This document shows positions 1-5,829 of a stretch of DNA of 9,872 nucleotides, piece after piece. The DNA lies in the NCBI GenBank assembly GCA_026391995.1, contig JAPLCY010000321.1, forward strand, positions 1-9,872, in the 5' to 3' direction. The notes beneath the pieces are model-generated. The model saw only the letters and a list, made by a program, of their open reading frames with translations. It was not told the origin of the DNA and made no database searches. The position numbers and the translations under genes were made by a program. Positions within the stretch are counted from its first letter, which is position 1; each line of letters starts with the position of its first letter. Origin of the DNA: Candidatus Auribacterota bacterium (GTDB lineage: Bacteria > Auribacterota > Tritonobacteria > UBA1439).

Positions 1-218
1 GCGTGGCCGTAATGGTCGTAGATCTGGCGCTTCTGCGGGTCGCTCAGCACTTCGTACGCGACAGAGACCTCCTTGAACTGTTCCTCGGCGGTGGCATCGC
101 CCGGATTTTTGTCCGGGTGGTGGCGGAAGGCGAGCTTCCGGTAGGCCTTCTTGATCTCCTCTACGGAGGCGTTTCTGGAGATGCCCAGGGTATGGTAGTA
201 ATCGTGCTTGGCGGTCAT
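1..218 (-). CDS. dnaJ: DnaJ co-chaperone, N-terminal part (J domain), runs off left edge
   Basis: DnaJ (Hsp40) stimulates the ATPase of DnaK and delivers unfolded clients to it in the cytoplasm. Only the first 72 residues are in the window and they form a whole J domain: a start of the type '[13 protein letters not shown]', helix II '[14 protein letters not shown]', the diagnostic HPD tripeptide at residues 34-36 followed by KNPGD, helix III '[13 protein letters not shown]', and '[11 protein letters not shown]' in place of the usual QKR(A)xYDxxG. The ATG at 216-218 is chosen because the J domain begins directly after it; its Shine-Dalgarno is weak. The gene starts 22 nt after the grpE stop on the same strand, so the two are almost certainly co-transcribed. 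The Gly/Phe region, zinc-finger and C-terminal domains that would separate DnaJ from shorter J proteins lie outside the window; the grpE neighbour favours true DnaJ. Confidence 0.9.
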   Translation of the reverse strand, partial: MTAKHDYYHTLGISRNASVEEIKKAYRKLAFRHHPDKNPGDATAEEQFKEVSVAYEVLSDPQKRQIYDHYGH

Positions 219-240
219 GGTCTTGGTCTTGCCGGGGATG

Positions 241-870
241 CTATGCCTTTGGCGCATCAGCCGCGGGGGATGCCTTTTTCGTTGCGACGGTCACCGCGGC
301 GGGACGCAGCAAGCGCGTATCGAGCGTGTACCCCTTGAGATGTTCGGCCATCACGGTTCCTTCCGGGTGGGCATCGCTCTCCTTCTGCGCGATCGCCTCG
401 TGGAGCTGGGGGTTAAAGGGCTGTCCGATAGCGGCAATGGGGGAGAGGCCGAATTTCCGAAGAACATCGAGGAGCTGCTTGTGGATGAGATTGATCCCCT
501 CGGTGACGCCGGCCACGTCTTTCACGGTGTGCGCCGCGGCGAGCGCGCGCTCGAAGTTGTCGAGGACCGTGATGAGCTCGGCCATGAGCTCTTCGTGGGC
601 GAACTTGAGCAAGTCGCTCCGTTCGCGTTCGACGCGTTTCTTGTAGTTCTCCAGATCAGCGGTTGTGCGGAGGAGACGATTGTAGTACTCGTCAGCCTTG
701 GCCGCTTTTTCACGCAGCGCCGCAAGTTCCGCGTCCGACGGCGGTGGCTGGGGAGGCTTCTGCCCCTGCGGGTTGACGCCGGGTGCGGCGGCAGCAGCCT
801 TCTCCATGGCGATCTCGATGTTGCTCTTGACGTGATCCTTGTGGTGTTTTTTTTCATGAGTCCCGGACAT
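241..870 (-). CDS. grpE: GrpE, nucleotide exchange factor of DnaK
   Basis: GrpE is a homodimeric cytoplasmic exchange factor that releases ADP from DnaK and resets the chaperone cycle. The 209-residue protein has the family layout: a charged, low-complexity N-terminus (His/Lys-rich start, then an Ala/Pro/Gln stretch to about residue 45), a long coiled-coil helix (about 46-90) containing '[15 protein letters not shown]', a four-helix-bundle part with 'LDNFERAL' at 103-110, and the C-terminal beta domain carrying the GrpE signature from 'FNPQLHEAI' (152-160) through 'HPEGTV' to '[17 protein letters not shown]'. An in-frame ATG exists 13 codons upstream (909), but it overlaps the promoter -10; the ATG at 868-870 has GGGAGA seven bases upstream and is preferred. 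It is followed by dnaJ. The short Ala/Pro-rich C-terminal tail is unremarkable. No hrcA gene or CIRCE operator is seen upstream. Confidence 0.95.
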   Translation of the reverse strand: MSGTHEKKHHKDHVKSNIEIAMEKAAAAAPGVNPQGQKPPQPPPSDAELAALREKAAKADEYYNRLLRTTADLENYKKRVERERSDLLKFAHEELMAELITVLDNFERALAAAHTVKDVAGVTEGINLIHKQLLDVLRKFGLSPIAAIGQPFNPQLHEAIAQKESDAHPEGTVMAEHLKGYTLDTRLLRPAAVTVATKKASPAADAPKA

Positions 871-908
871 GTCATGATCTCCCGTGTGTGATCCGATGGA
901 ACAAGGCA

Positions 909-937
909 ATTATAAGGCACCGCGCGCAGCAGGTCAA
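909..937 (-). promoter_or_regulatory. Sigma-70-type promoter of grpE-dnaJ
   Basis: Read on the minus strand, TTGACC (932-937) and a perfect TATAAT (909-914) are separated by exactly 17 nt. Transcription would start near position 902, about 32 nt before the grpE ATG, and the GGGAGA ribosome binding site falls within this leader. No CIRCE inverted repeat (TTAGCACTC/GAGTGCTAA) and no sigma-32-like -10 overlaps it, so the visible control is housekeeping-type. The short repeats AAGGC/GCCTT flank it but form no convincing operator. Confidence 0.75.
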
Positions 938-1386
938 GATGCCACTCACGCCTTAAATGGCGGATAGTATATTGTCCAAGATTATCCGGGGTTAATCTAT
1001 GACTGTCTCTGATAATCCGCCCTGTCCGTCCAATCCTGCCTGTACTTCGCATCCTGAAGATGCTCAGCTTCGGATGACCGGCAGACAGGAGCGGCGTAAC
1101 GCCCCCGCAGTCGTGCGTGGTTGTAGCGCTGCAACCTCTCATCGCGGGTGACGCTGGTTGCGTGGCAAGAGAACAGTTGCCAATACAGATATAATGTAAT
1201 ATCGCCCACTACAGTCATAAATAGGCCAAAATAATGGGCAAAGATGATCTCATCGACCGATATTGCAGATAAATACCCCCACTACTCACAAATCAGTGAT
1301 GCAGGTCCATCATTGTAACTCCTTTCAGACGCCGTTTAGACAGCAGGAGTCACTGCATGGCAATTATAGGAATAACGACATACGTA
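938..1386. other. Long spacer without a credible gene; repeat-like and hairpin-forming sequence
   Basis: This is about 450 nt between the grpE promoter and the promoter of the 1438 gene. ORFs across it have no Shine-Dalgarno, no domain and odd composition. The left part (962-1045) looks like a degraded dispersed repeat: an 18-nt block at 962-979 and a 13-nt block at 980-992 recur in altered form at 7225-7242 and 7408-7420. A purine/pyrimidine-skewed run of short GGA(C/T)-like units (minus strand) covers about 1010-1045. Small hairpins are GCATC/GATGC (1049-1063) and TGGCAA/TTGCCA (1163-1182). A perfect TATAAT at 1190-1195 lacks a good -35. No tRNA T-loop or known structured RNA was recognised; an unannotated sRNA cannot be excluded. 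Confidence 0.5.
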
Positions 1387-1415
1387 TTGCGCTCCAGCTT
1401 TTTTCGGTGTATAAT
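1387..1415 (+). promoter_or_regulatory. Promoter of the 72-residue ORF
   Basis: TTGCGC (1387-1392) and a perfect TATAAT (1410-1415) are 17 nt apart. The predicted start of transcription (about 1422) lies 16 nt before the ATG at 1438, just ahead of the AGGAGG at 1427-1432. This placement rules out the longer in-frame start at 1357, which is upstream of the promoter. Confidence 0.6.
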
Positions 1416-1437
1416 AAATATGGGAGAGGAGGGCAGG

Positions 1438-1656
1438 ATGGAGCTGAAGATCAATTTCACGCCTTCGGTTGAACGGGAGATCAGAAAAGAGCTCCTGAAG
1501 GGGATGTTCCAGACCGCAACATTCATCACTATACGCGAGATGAAACACGCTTATAATCTCACGCTGAAAAATCACCACAAGAGCTACGCCACCGCCCGTT
1601 CAATTCTCGAGCGGCAGTTTCCGGAGTTCTTCCCGCAAATGAGGCTCTTCCACTGA
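1438..1656 (+). CDS. Small orphan protein of unknown function, 72 aa
   Basis: I do not recognise a family. The 72-residue product is soluble-looking and basic, with no signal peptide, membrane segment or cysteine. It reads as an N-terminal strand-like stretch (ELKINFTP), an amphipathic helix (VEREIRKELLKGMF), and a Lys/His/Arg-rich middle and C-terminal helix (about residues 33-60, including 'NHHKSYATARSILER'), ending in an aromatic tail (FPEFFPQMRLFH). The basic helices would suit nucleic-acid or protein binding, but that is only inference. Support for translation is good: a perfect AGGAGG lies 5 nt before the ATG and a dedicated promoter just upstream. It sits alone between the repeat-like spacer and the helicase gene, 59 nt before the latter's start, and is somewhat lower in GC than its neighbours. 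Confidence 0.6.
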   Translation: MELKINFTPSVEREIRKELLKGMFQTATFITIREMKHAYNLTLKNHHKSYATARSILERQFPEFFPQMRLFH

Positions 1657-1697
1657 TCAGCGTCTTGATCAGCGTCCCTGTGCACCGCCCGCAAACC

Positions 1698-1706
1698 TGA
1701 TATAAT
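1698..1706 (+). promoter_or_regulatory. Extended -10 promoter element before the helicase gene
   Basis: TGATATAAT fits the extended -10 consensus TGnTATAAT exactly. No good -35 is found 16-18 nt upstream (the bases there read CCTGTGC), which is typical of extended -10 promoters. Transcription would begin near 1713, only about 3 nt before the ATG at 1716, so the message may be nearly leaderless. Confidence 0.5.
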
Positions 1707-1715
1707 GCTGCGCCG

Positions 1716-4331
1716 ATGAAAAACTGCTCGCTTGAAATCACCGACTATATTTTCGAAACCGTTGTCGCGAAAATGCGTGACGCCATCGCCGAAGGAGGCG
1801 GTAATGAGGTTTTTTTCCTCGGTTCGACCGATCAGGGCCTTGTCGTCGACGACGCCACTATTCTCGCGCGCGGCGATGGGGAGAGCGTCCCCGCCGTCGC
1901 ACGCCGCGCAACCATGAGTGATGTCGTTATCCACAACCATCCCGACGGGTCGCTCATTCCCTCAAAAGCGGATCTGGCGATAGCCGCGGAGCTCGGCAAC
2001 CGCGGGGTCGGTTTCTATATCATCGACAACGCCGTCGAGAAGATCTACCCCGTGGTCATGCCGGCGCGGGAGGAGGGTCCGGAGCCGCTGGTCGTGGAGC
2101 GGCTCGCCGCCTACCTGAAGCCGGGAGGGGAGGTCGCCGCGCAGCTGAACGACTTCGAGTACCGCGAGGAGCAGGGGAAAATGCTCGAGGTGGTGGTGCG
2201 CGCCTTCAACGAAGGAAGGATCGCAATGATCGAAGCGGGTACGGGCACGGGAAAATCGCTCGCGTATCTGATCCCGGCCATCGCGTGGAGCCTGAAGAAC
2301 CGCGAACGGGTGGTGGTCTCGACCAATACCATTAATCTCCAGGAGCAGCTCATCGCCAAGGATCTGCCCCTCCTGCGCACGGTGAACGGTCTCCAGTGCA
2401 ACGCCGTACTTGTGAAGGGGCGAGGCAAATACCTCTGCCTTCGCAAGCTCACCGCGGTGAGCGACGAGGAAGGGCTGGTGATCGAGGGGGAAATGACGGA
2501 GATCATGCGCTGGGCCCGCACCACCGCGGACGGGAGCCTCACCGACCTCGGGTTCGTCCCGCGCCGGGAGTGTTGGGAGCGGGTCTGCGCGGAGGGGGAT
2601 CAGTGCGCGCGCGTTCACTGCCGTTTCTACGGCAACTGCTTTTTCTACCGGGCGCGCCGGGCAGCCTCGTCGGCCCACGTCTTGGTGGTGAACCATCACC
2701 TCCTCATGGCCGATCTTGCCGTGCGGAAGCGCGCGGAGGGGTATGAGGGGACGGCGGTCCTGCCGCCGTTCGGTCGCGTCGTCGTGGACGAGGCGCAGCA
2801 CCTCGAGGATGTGGCCACTGAATACCTCGGCTTCAGGGTGTCCAGGTTCGGATTTTTGAAGGTGCTCCGCCGCCTCCAGAGCTCACGCGAGGAAGCCCGC
2901 GGGCTCCTGCCCTACATCCTTGTGAAAATCCGATCGGGCGGGCGTGCGGCCGGCGAGGGAGCCGGCGCGGAGGTGATCGACCTTGTCACCGACACGCTGC
3001 TCCCCGATCGCCTTGCGATCGAGGGGCGGATTGACGCTGCCATGGGGCGCATCGCCGCCGAGCTGCGGGGCTGTGTGCCGGGGTGCGGGGAGAATGCCGT
3101 CACTCTCAGGATAACGCCCGACGTGGTCGCGGGCCAGTTCTGGCAGAGCGTTCTCTGCCCGGTCCTCCAGGAGCTGATACGGGCGGTGGAGCCGTTTGCC
3201 GGGCGCCTCTACGAACTCCTCCGCCTGCTTGCGGCCCTGCCCGATACGCAAAGGGCGGCGCTTGAATCGCCATGCATCGAGATCGCGGCCATGCAGCGGC
3301 GGATCGGCGAGCACCTCCAGTGCCTCTCCCTGTTCATGGAAGAGACGGAGGGCTACTGCCGGTGGCTCGAGCTTGCCCCCGGGAAGCGGGTGGAGCGGCT
3401 CAGTTTCTGCGCGGCCCCGCTCGCCGTGGCGGAGGGCCTGCGCGAATCGCTCTACGACAGGTACCGCACGGTGGTCATGACCTCGGCGACGCTCACGGTG
3501 GGGGGGCGCTTCGATTATTTCACCGCCCGGCTCGGGCTCCAGGGGTACGACAGTGAGCGGACCGAGTGTGTCCTCCTTCCCTCGCCGTTCGACTATGCCG
3601 TGCAGTCCGTGGTTGCCGCCCCGCGCGGCATCCCGGAGCCGGACAGGGAGGGCTATGAGGAAATGCTTGAATCCGCGGTGCGCGAGGCGGTCAGGATCGC
3701 GGGGGGGAGGTCGTTTGTCCTCTTCACCTCGTACCGCTTGCTCACCAAACTCTACGAGCGGCTTGCCGGGGGGATCGGGGAGATGGGGCTCACCCCTCTC
3801 AAGCAGGGGAGCGACCACCGCACCGCGATCCTCAACCGGTTCCGGCGCGCGGGCAACGCCGTCCTCTTCGCGACCGACAGCTTCTGGGAAGGAGTCGACG
3901 TGAAGGGAGAGGCTCTGGAGTGCGTGATATTGACCCGTCTCCCGTTCAGGGTTCCGGACGAGCCGATCCAGCAGGCGCGCGTCGAGGCGATCGAGCTTGC
4001 GGGGGGAGACCCGTTCATGGAGTATAGCGTGCCGCAGGCGGTGATCAAGTTCCGGCAAGGATTCGGGAGGCTCATCAGGCACCGGGACGACATCGGGGCG
4101 GTGCTCATCCTCGACGCGCGCGTGCACACGAGGAGATACGGAAAGCTGTTCCTGGAATCGCTCCCGGCCGCGCCCATTCACACAGGCCGGCTGGAGGAGT
4201 GCCTCGCGGCGATGGAGGGATTCTTCGCAAAGGCCAGGCGCCGCACGCCTCCCCGCGCCGGGGGCGCGGCCCCACGGAAGAAGAGTGCCCCGCGAGGGCA
4301 TCGCGCCCATCGTGCACGCCGGGGCAAGTGA
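1716..4331 (+). CDS. JAMM/RadC-like domain fused to a DinG/XPD-type Fe-S DNA helicase
   Basis: A cytoplasmic 871-residue protein with two modules. Residues 1-116 form a JAB1/MPN/Mov34-like domain: H73-x-H75-P, seven residues, S83-x-x-D86, the full zinc-binding JAMM motif as in RadC (HNHP...PSxxD), followed by 'GVGFYIIDN'. Residues 145-840 are a superfamily 2 helicase of the DinG/XPD family, which uses ATP to unwind DNA 5' to 3' in repair and replication. Visible are Walker A 'EAGTGTGKS' (173-181), motif Ia 'VSTNTINLQEQL', four probable 4Fe-4S ligands C241, C297, C302 and C308 (extra cysteines at 287 and 291), 'VVNHHLL' (324-330), Walker B 'VVDEAQHLED' (356-365; DEAQ where DEAH is usual), 'MTSATLTVGG', 'FATDSFWEGVDVKG' and motif VI 'QGFGRLIR' (781-788). 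The last 35 residues are Arg/Pro-rich and basic. The next gene follows after 8 nt. The ATG has no Shine-Dalgarno. Helicase assignment is firm; whether the JAMM domain is an active peptidase is unknown. Confidence 0.88.
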   Translation: MKNCSLEITDYIFETVVAKMRDAIAEGGGNEVFFLGSTDQGLVVDDATILARGDGESVPAVARRATMSDVVIHNHPDGSLIPSKADLAIAAELGNRGVGFYIIDNAVEKIYPVVMPAREEGPEPLVVERLAAYLKPGGEVAAQLNDFEYREEQGKMLEVVVRAFNEGRIAMIEAGTGTGKSLAYLIPAIAWSLKNRERVVVSTNTINLQEQLIAKDLPLLRTVNGLQCNAVLVKGRGKYLCLRKLTAVSDEEGLVIEGEMTEIMRWARTTADGSLTDLGFVPRRECWERVCAEGDQCARVHCRFYGNCFFYRARRAASSAHVLVVNHHLLMADLAVRKRAEGYEGTAVLPPFGRVVVDEAQHLEDVATEYLGFRVSRFGFLKVLRRLQSSREEARGLLPYILVKIRSGGRAAGEGAGAEVIDLVTDTLLPDRLAIEGRIDAAMGRIAAELRGCVPGCGENAVTLRITPDVVAGQFWQSVLCPVLQELIRAVEPFAGRLYELLRLLAALPDTQRAALESPCIEIAAMQRRIGEHLQCLSLFMEETEGYCRWLELAPGKRVERLSFCAAPLAVAEGLRESLYDRYRTVVMTSATLTVGGRFDYFTARLGLQGYDSERTECVLLPSPFDYAVQSVVAAPRGIPEPDREGYEEMLESAVREAVRIAGGRSFVLFTSYRLLTKLYERLAGGIGEMGLTPLKQGSDHRTAILNRFRRAGNAVLFATDSFWEGVDVKGEALECVILTRLPFRVPDEPIQQARVEAIELAGGDPFMEYSVPQAVIKFRQGFGRLIRHRDDIGAVLILDARVHTRRYGKLFLESLPAAPIHTGRLEECLAAMEGFFAKARRRTPPRAGGAAPRKKSAPRGHRAHRARRGK

Positions 4332-4339
4332 GGGGCTTG

Positions 4340-5065
4340 ATGACAAGGCGTGAGGCGTTCGAGAAATACCTGTGCGGATTAAGCGCATGGGACCGGTGTG
4401 TCCTCCGCGCGACGCAGCGCGGGAGCAACGCCGCGCGCGGATATTTTGCCAGGGCGTGGATCAGGGGAACCGGCCTGGAAATAGGCGCGCAATGCAACCC
4501 GCTCGTGATAGCGCGGGGGCGAGCCACCATCAGGTATCTTGACCGGCTGCAGCCTATGGATGACCCCCTCCGGGCGCTGATCGAGTGGCTCAGGGTGCTG
4601 AGGGAGGGCGGCATCCTTTTCCTGACGGTCCCCAACTGCCGGTCAAACGAATATGACTTCATGCGGACGCCGGTCACATTGGCGCACTGCATCGAGGTGT
4701 ACAGATCGCCCGCCCGGCGGATGGCGTACAGAATGGACCACTGGCGCGAGTTTGTCGCGCTCACGGATGGCATCCCGGAGAGTGATCCGCGGTTCGCGGC
4801 GTGGGTGGGGAGGTATGCCCAGCGCGACGACAGGATCCATTTTCATGTGTATGACATAGCCGTGGTCATGGCCCTCCTGAGATTCGCACGCGAAGAGCTG
4901 GGCGCAGGCATGGCGCTCATGGATTATTTTTGTTTCCGCTCCTGCTATGAATTCATTTGTGTAATCCAGAAGCGGAGCAGCGCCGGCCGCGGTGTCTTGA
5001 AAGGTGTATTCAGGGGGATACGGAACCTGCTCCTCCTGCTTTCCCTTGTCAGGCAAAAGAAGTAA
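4340..5065 (+). CDS. Methyltransferase-like protein, SAM-binding core apparently deleted
   Basis: The 241-residue product matches class I SAM-dependent methyltransferases of the 'GLEIGA-NP...YVDR' type, often linked to cell-surface sugar genes. Seen: motif I-like 'GTGLEIGAQCNPLVIARG' (43-60), the strand-2 end 'IRYLDR' (64-69), then immediately 'MDDPLRALIEWLRVLREGGILFLTVPN' as two pieces (73-90 and 91-99), the usual helix and strand after the 'HVLEH' motif, and a C-terminal 'FHVYDIAVVMALL' segment (168-180). In the family these blocks are normally separated by some 60-70 residues containing motif II, the acidic residue of strand 4 and HVLEH; here they abut. Catalytic function is therefore doubtful. 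The frame is open throughout, so the deletion is in frame. The ATG at 4340 follows AGGGG, 8 nt after the helicase stop, suggesting coupling. The C-terminus is a hydrophobic/basic tail (ILLLLSLVRQKK-like). An upstream GTG at 4199 would overlap the helicase and is rejected. Confidence 0.7.
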   Translation: MTRREAFEKYLCGLSAWDRCVLRATQRGSNAARGYFARAWIRGTGLEIGAQCNPLVIARGRATIRYLDRLQPMDDPLRALIEWLRVLREGGILFLTVPNCRSNEYDFMRTPVTLAHCIEVYRSPARRMAYRMDHWREFVALTDGIPESDPRFAAWVGRYAQRDDRIHFHVYDIAVVMALLRFAREELGAGMALMDYFCFRSCYEFICVIQKRSSAGRGVLKGVFRGIRNLLLLLSLVRQKK

Positions 5066-5068
5066 TGC

Positions 5069-5122
5069 CCTCGCAGCCTGCGGGGAACGGTCTTAAGGAG
5101 TCACGGGGTGCCGCCTGCGAGG
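5069..5122. repeat. Inverted repeat downstream of the methyltransferase-like gene
   Basis: CCTCGCAG (5069-5076) and CTGCGAGG (5115-5122) are perfect 8-bp inverted arms separated by 38 nt, starting 4 nt after the stop codon. There is no following T tract, so this is not a classical intrinsic terminator; it could be part of a transcript 3' structure or chance in GC-rich sequence. Smaller hairpins follow before the phosphatase gene: ACCT/AGGT around 5136-5148 and GGAAA-CTTC-TTTCC around 5202-5215. Confidence 0.35.
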
Positions 5123-5210
5123 TGGGGTGTATAAGACCTCCGCAAGGTGGCTGTCGAGAGGACGGCGTGCCCCCCATGAGCGAGGGAGTATCCCTTGGGC
5201 GGGAAACTTC

Positions 5211-5240
5211 TTTCCGCGGCCGGGGCGCGTGCCCTATAAT
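5211..5240 (+). promoter_or_regulatory. Possible promoter of the phosphatase gene
   Basis: A perfect TATAAT at 5235-5240 is preceded by TTTCCG (5211-5216) at 18 nt, a weak -35. Transcription would start near 5247, giving a leader of about 80 nt before the GTG at 5328. The weak -35 and the overlapping hairpin keep confidence low. Confidence 0.4.
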
Positions 5241-5327
5241 AGCGTTTTCTCTGCTTTTGAATCGGGACCTGATCCTCCCGACGGCGCGGCGGGGGATTCC
5301 GGGTCCATAGACAGGGGAGCCGAATCA

Positions 5328-5729
5328 GTGATCACGTACATACTTGAGCGTCTCGCCATCGGCGCGGCCTCCGACGTCAAGCACGCGGCCGAGGAGCTGA
5401 CGGCCATGCTCAATGTCGCTGAAGAGGTTGACCTCGAGGGAGAAAGGCCCCTTTACCGGAAGATCCCCCTGAAGGACTTAAGCCCCATCCCCGCTCCCGC
5501 GATGGCGGAAGCGATTGCATGGATACGGGAGCATATACAGCACCATAGCGTCTTCGTCTTCTGCAACGCGGGGGTCTGCCGGTCTCCCTCTGTCGTGATT
5601 GGCTATCTCTGCAGTATCGGGTTTGGCTACGATGAGGCGATCCGCTTTGTGAGCGCCCGGAAAGACGAGCTCACGACCATCCCCAACCTCGCCGCCACCA
5701 TCGAGGATTGCATCAATTTCTACATGTGA
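5328..5729 (+). CDS. Small dual-specificity/tyrosine-type protein phosphatase
   Basis: A 133-residue cytoplasmic protein with the cysteine-phosphatase fold, which removes phosphate from Tyr/Ser/Thr or other phospho-substrates through a phosphocysteine. Blocks in order: 'ERLAIGAASDV' (7-17), 'AMLNVAEEV' (26-34), 'YRKIPLKDLS' with candidate general acid D50, and the P-loop C79-N-A-G-V-C-R85-S with CX5R intact, followed by 'PSVVIGYLCSIGFGYDEAIRFV'. The residue before the catalytic Cys is Phe where His is usual (HC), which should raise the cysteine pKa. The length equals a minimal DSP domain. The GTG start is preferred because GGGGAG lies 8 nt upstream and homology begins at once; the frame is open 201 nt further upstream but with unrelated low-complexity sequence. 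It is likely expressed alone; its substrate is unknown. Confidence 0.8.
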   Translation: MITYILERLAIGAASDVKHAAEELTAMLNVAEEVDLEGERPLYRKIPLKDLSPIPAPAMAEAIAWIREHIQHHSVFVFCNAGVCRSPSVVIGYLCSIGFGYDEAIRFVSARKDELTTIPNLAATIEDCINFYM

Positions 5730-5745
5730 GCGAGCGGATAAGCTA

Positions 5746-5774
5746 TTGCATACTCATCGCCCCTCCTCTACAAT
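5746..5774 (+). promoter_or_regulatory. Promoter of the EF-D2-like/zinc-ribbon cluster
   Basis: TTGCAT (5746-5751) and TACAAT (5769-5774) are 17 nt apart. The predicted transcript starts near 5781, leaving a leader of about 49 nt that contains an ACCGT/ACGGT inverted pair and ends in the very strong Shine-Dalgarno GGGAGGTGA. Confidence 0.6.
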
Positions 5775-5829
5775 ATGCGTGATTAAACCGTGCCGTGATG
5801 CGTACGGTGCGCCGCCAGGGAGGTGAGCC

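Noticed and set aside
871..960. CIRCE operator upstream of grpE
   Set aside because: A GCCACTCACGCC stretch looked similar to one half-site, but there is no matching second arm at 9 nt.
1190..1195. Perfect TATAAT in the spacer as a promoter
   Set aside because: No -35 at 16-18 nt, no extended TG, and no supported gene directly downstream.
997..1218. Minus-strand ORF whose 'ERLQRYNHAR' stretch faintly recalls the tail of DDE transposases
   Set aside because: The resemblance covers about ten residues, with no catalytic domain, inverted repeats or target duplication nearby; the rest reads through the repeat-like spacer. Chance is as likely as an insertion-sequence remnant.
1263..1472. 69-codon plus-strand ORF in the spacer
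   Set aside because: No ribosome binding site, no hydrophobic or domain pattern, and it runs through the promoter and start of the supported 1438 gene in another frame.
1962..2801. 279-codon open frame antisense to the helicase N-terminal half
   Set aside because: Shadow frame with no recognisable motif and low-complexity charged composition.
4199..4339. 47-codon upstream extension of the methyltransferase-like gene
   Set aside because: It would overlap the helicase end by over 130 nt; the ATG at 4340 has a ribosome binding site and matches the family start.
2883..4388. 501-codon open frame antisense to the helicase gene
   Set aside because: It is fully explained as a shadow of a GC-rich gene: no Shine-Dalgarno, no domain, Arg/Pro/Glu/His-rich noise, while the plus strand has every helicase motif.
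5127..5327. 67-codon N-terminal extension of the phosphatase from an upstream GTG
   Set aside because: It is Arg/Gly/Pro-rich unaligned sequence that spans the probable promoter; the GTG at 5328 has GGGGAG at the right distance and begins the conserved domain.
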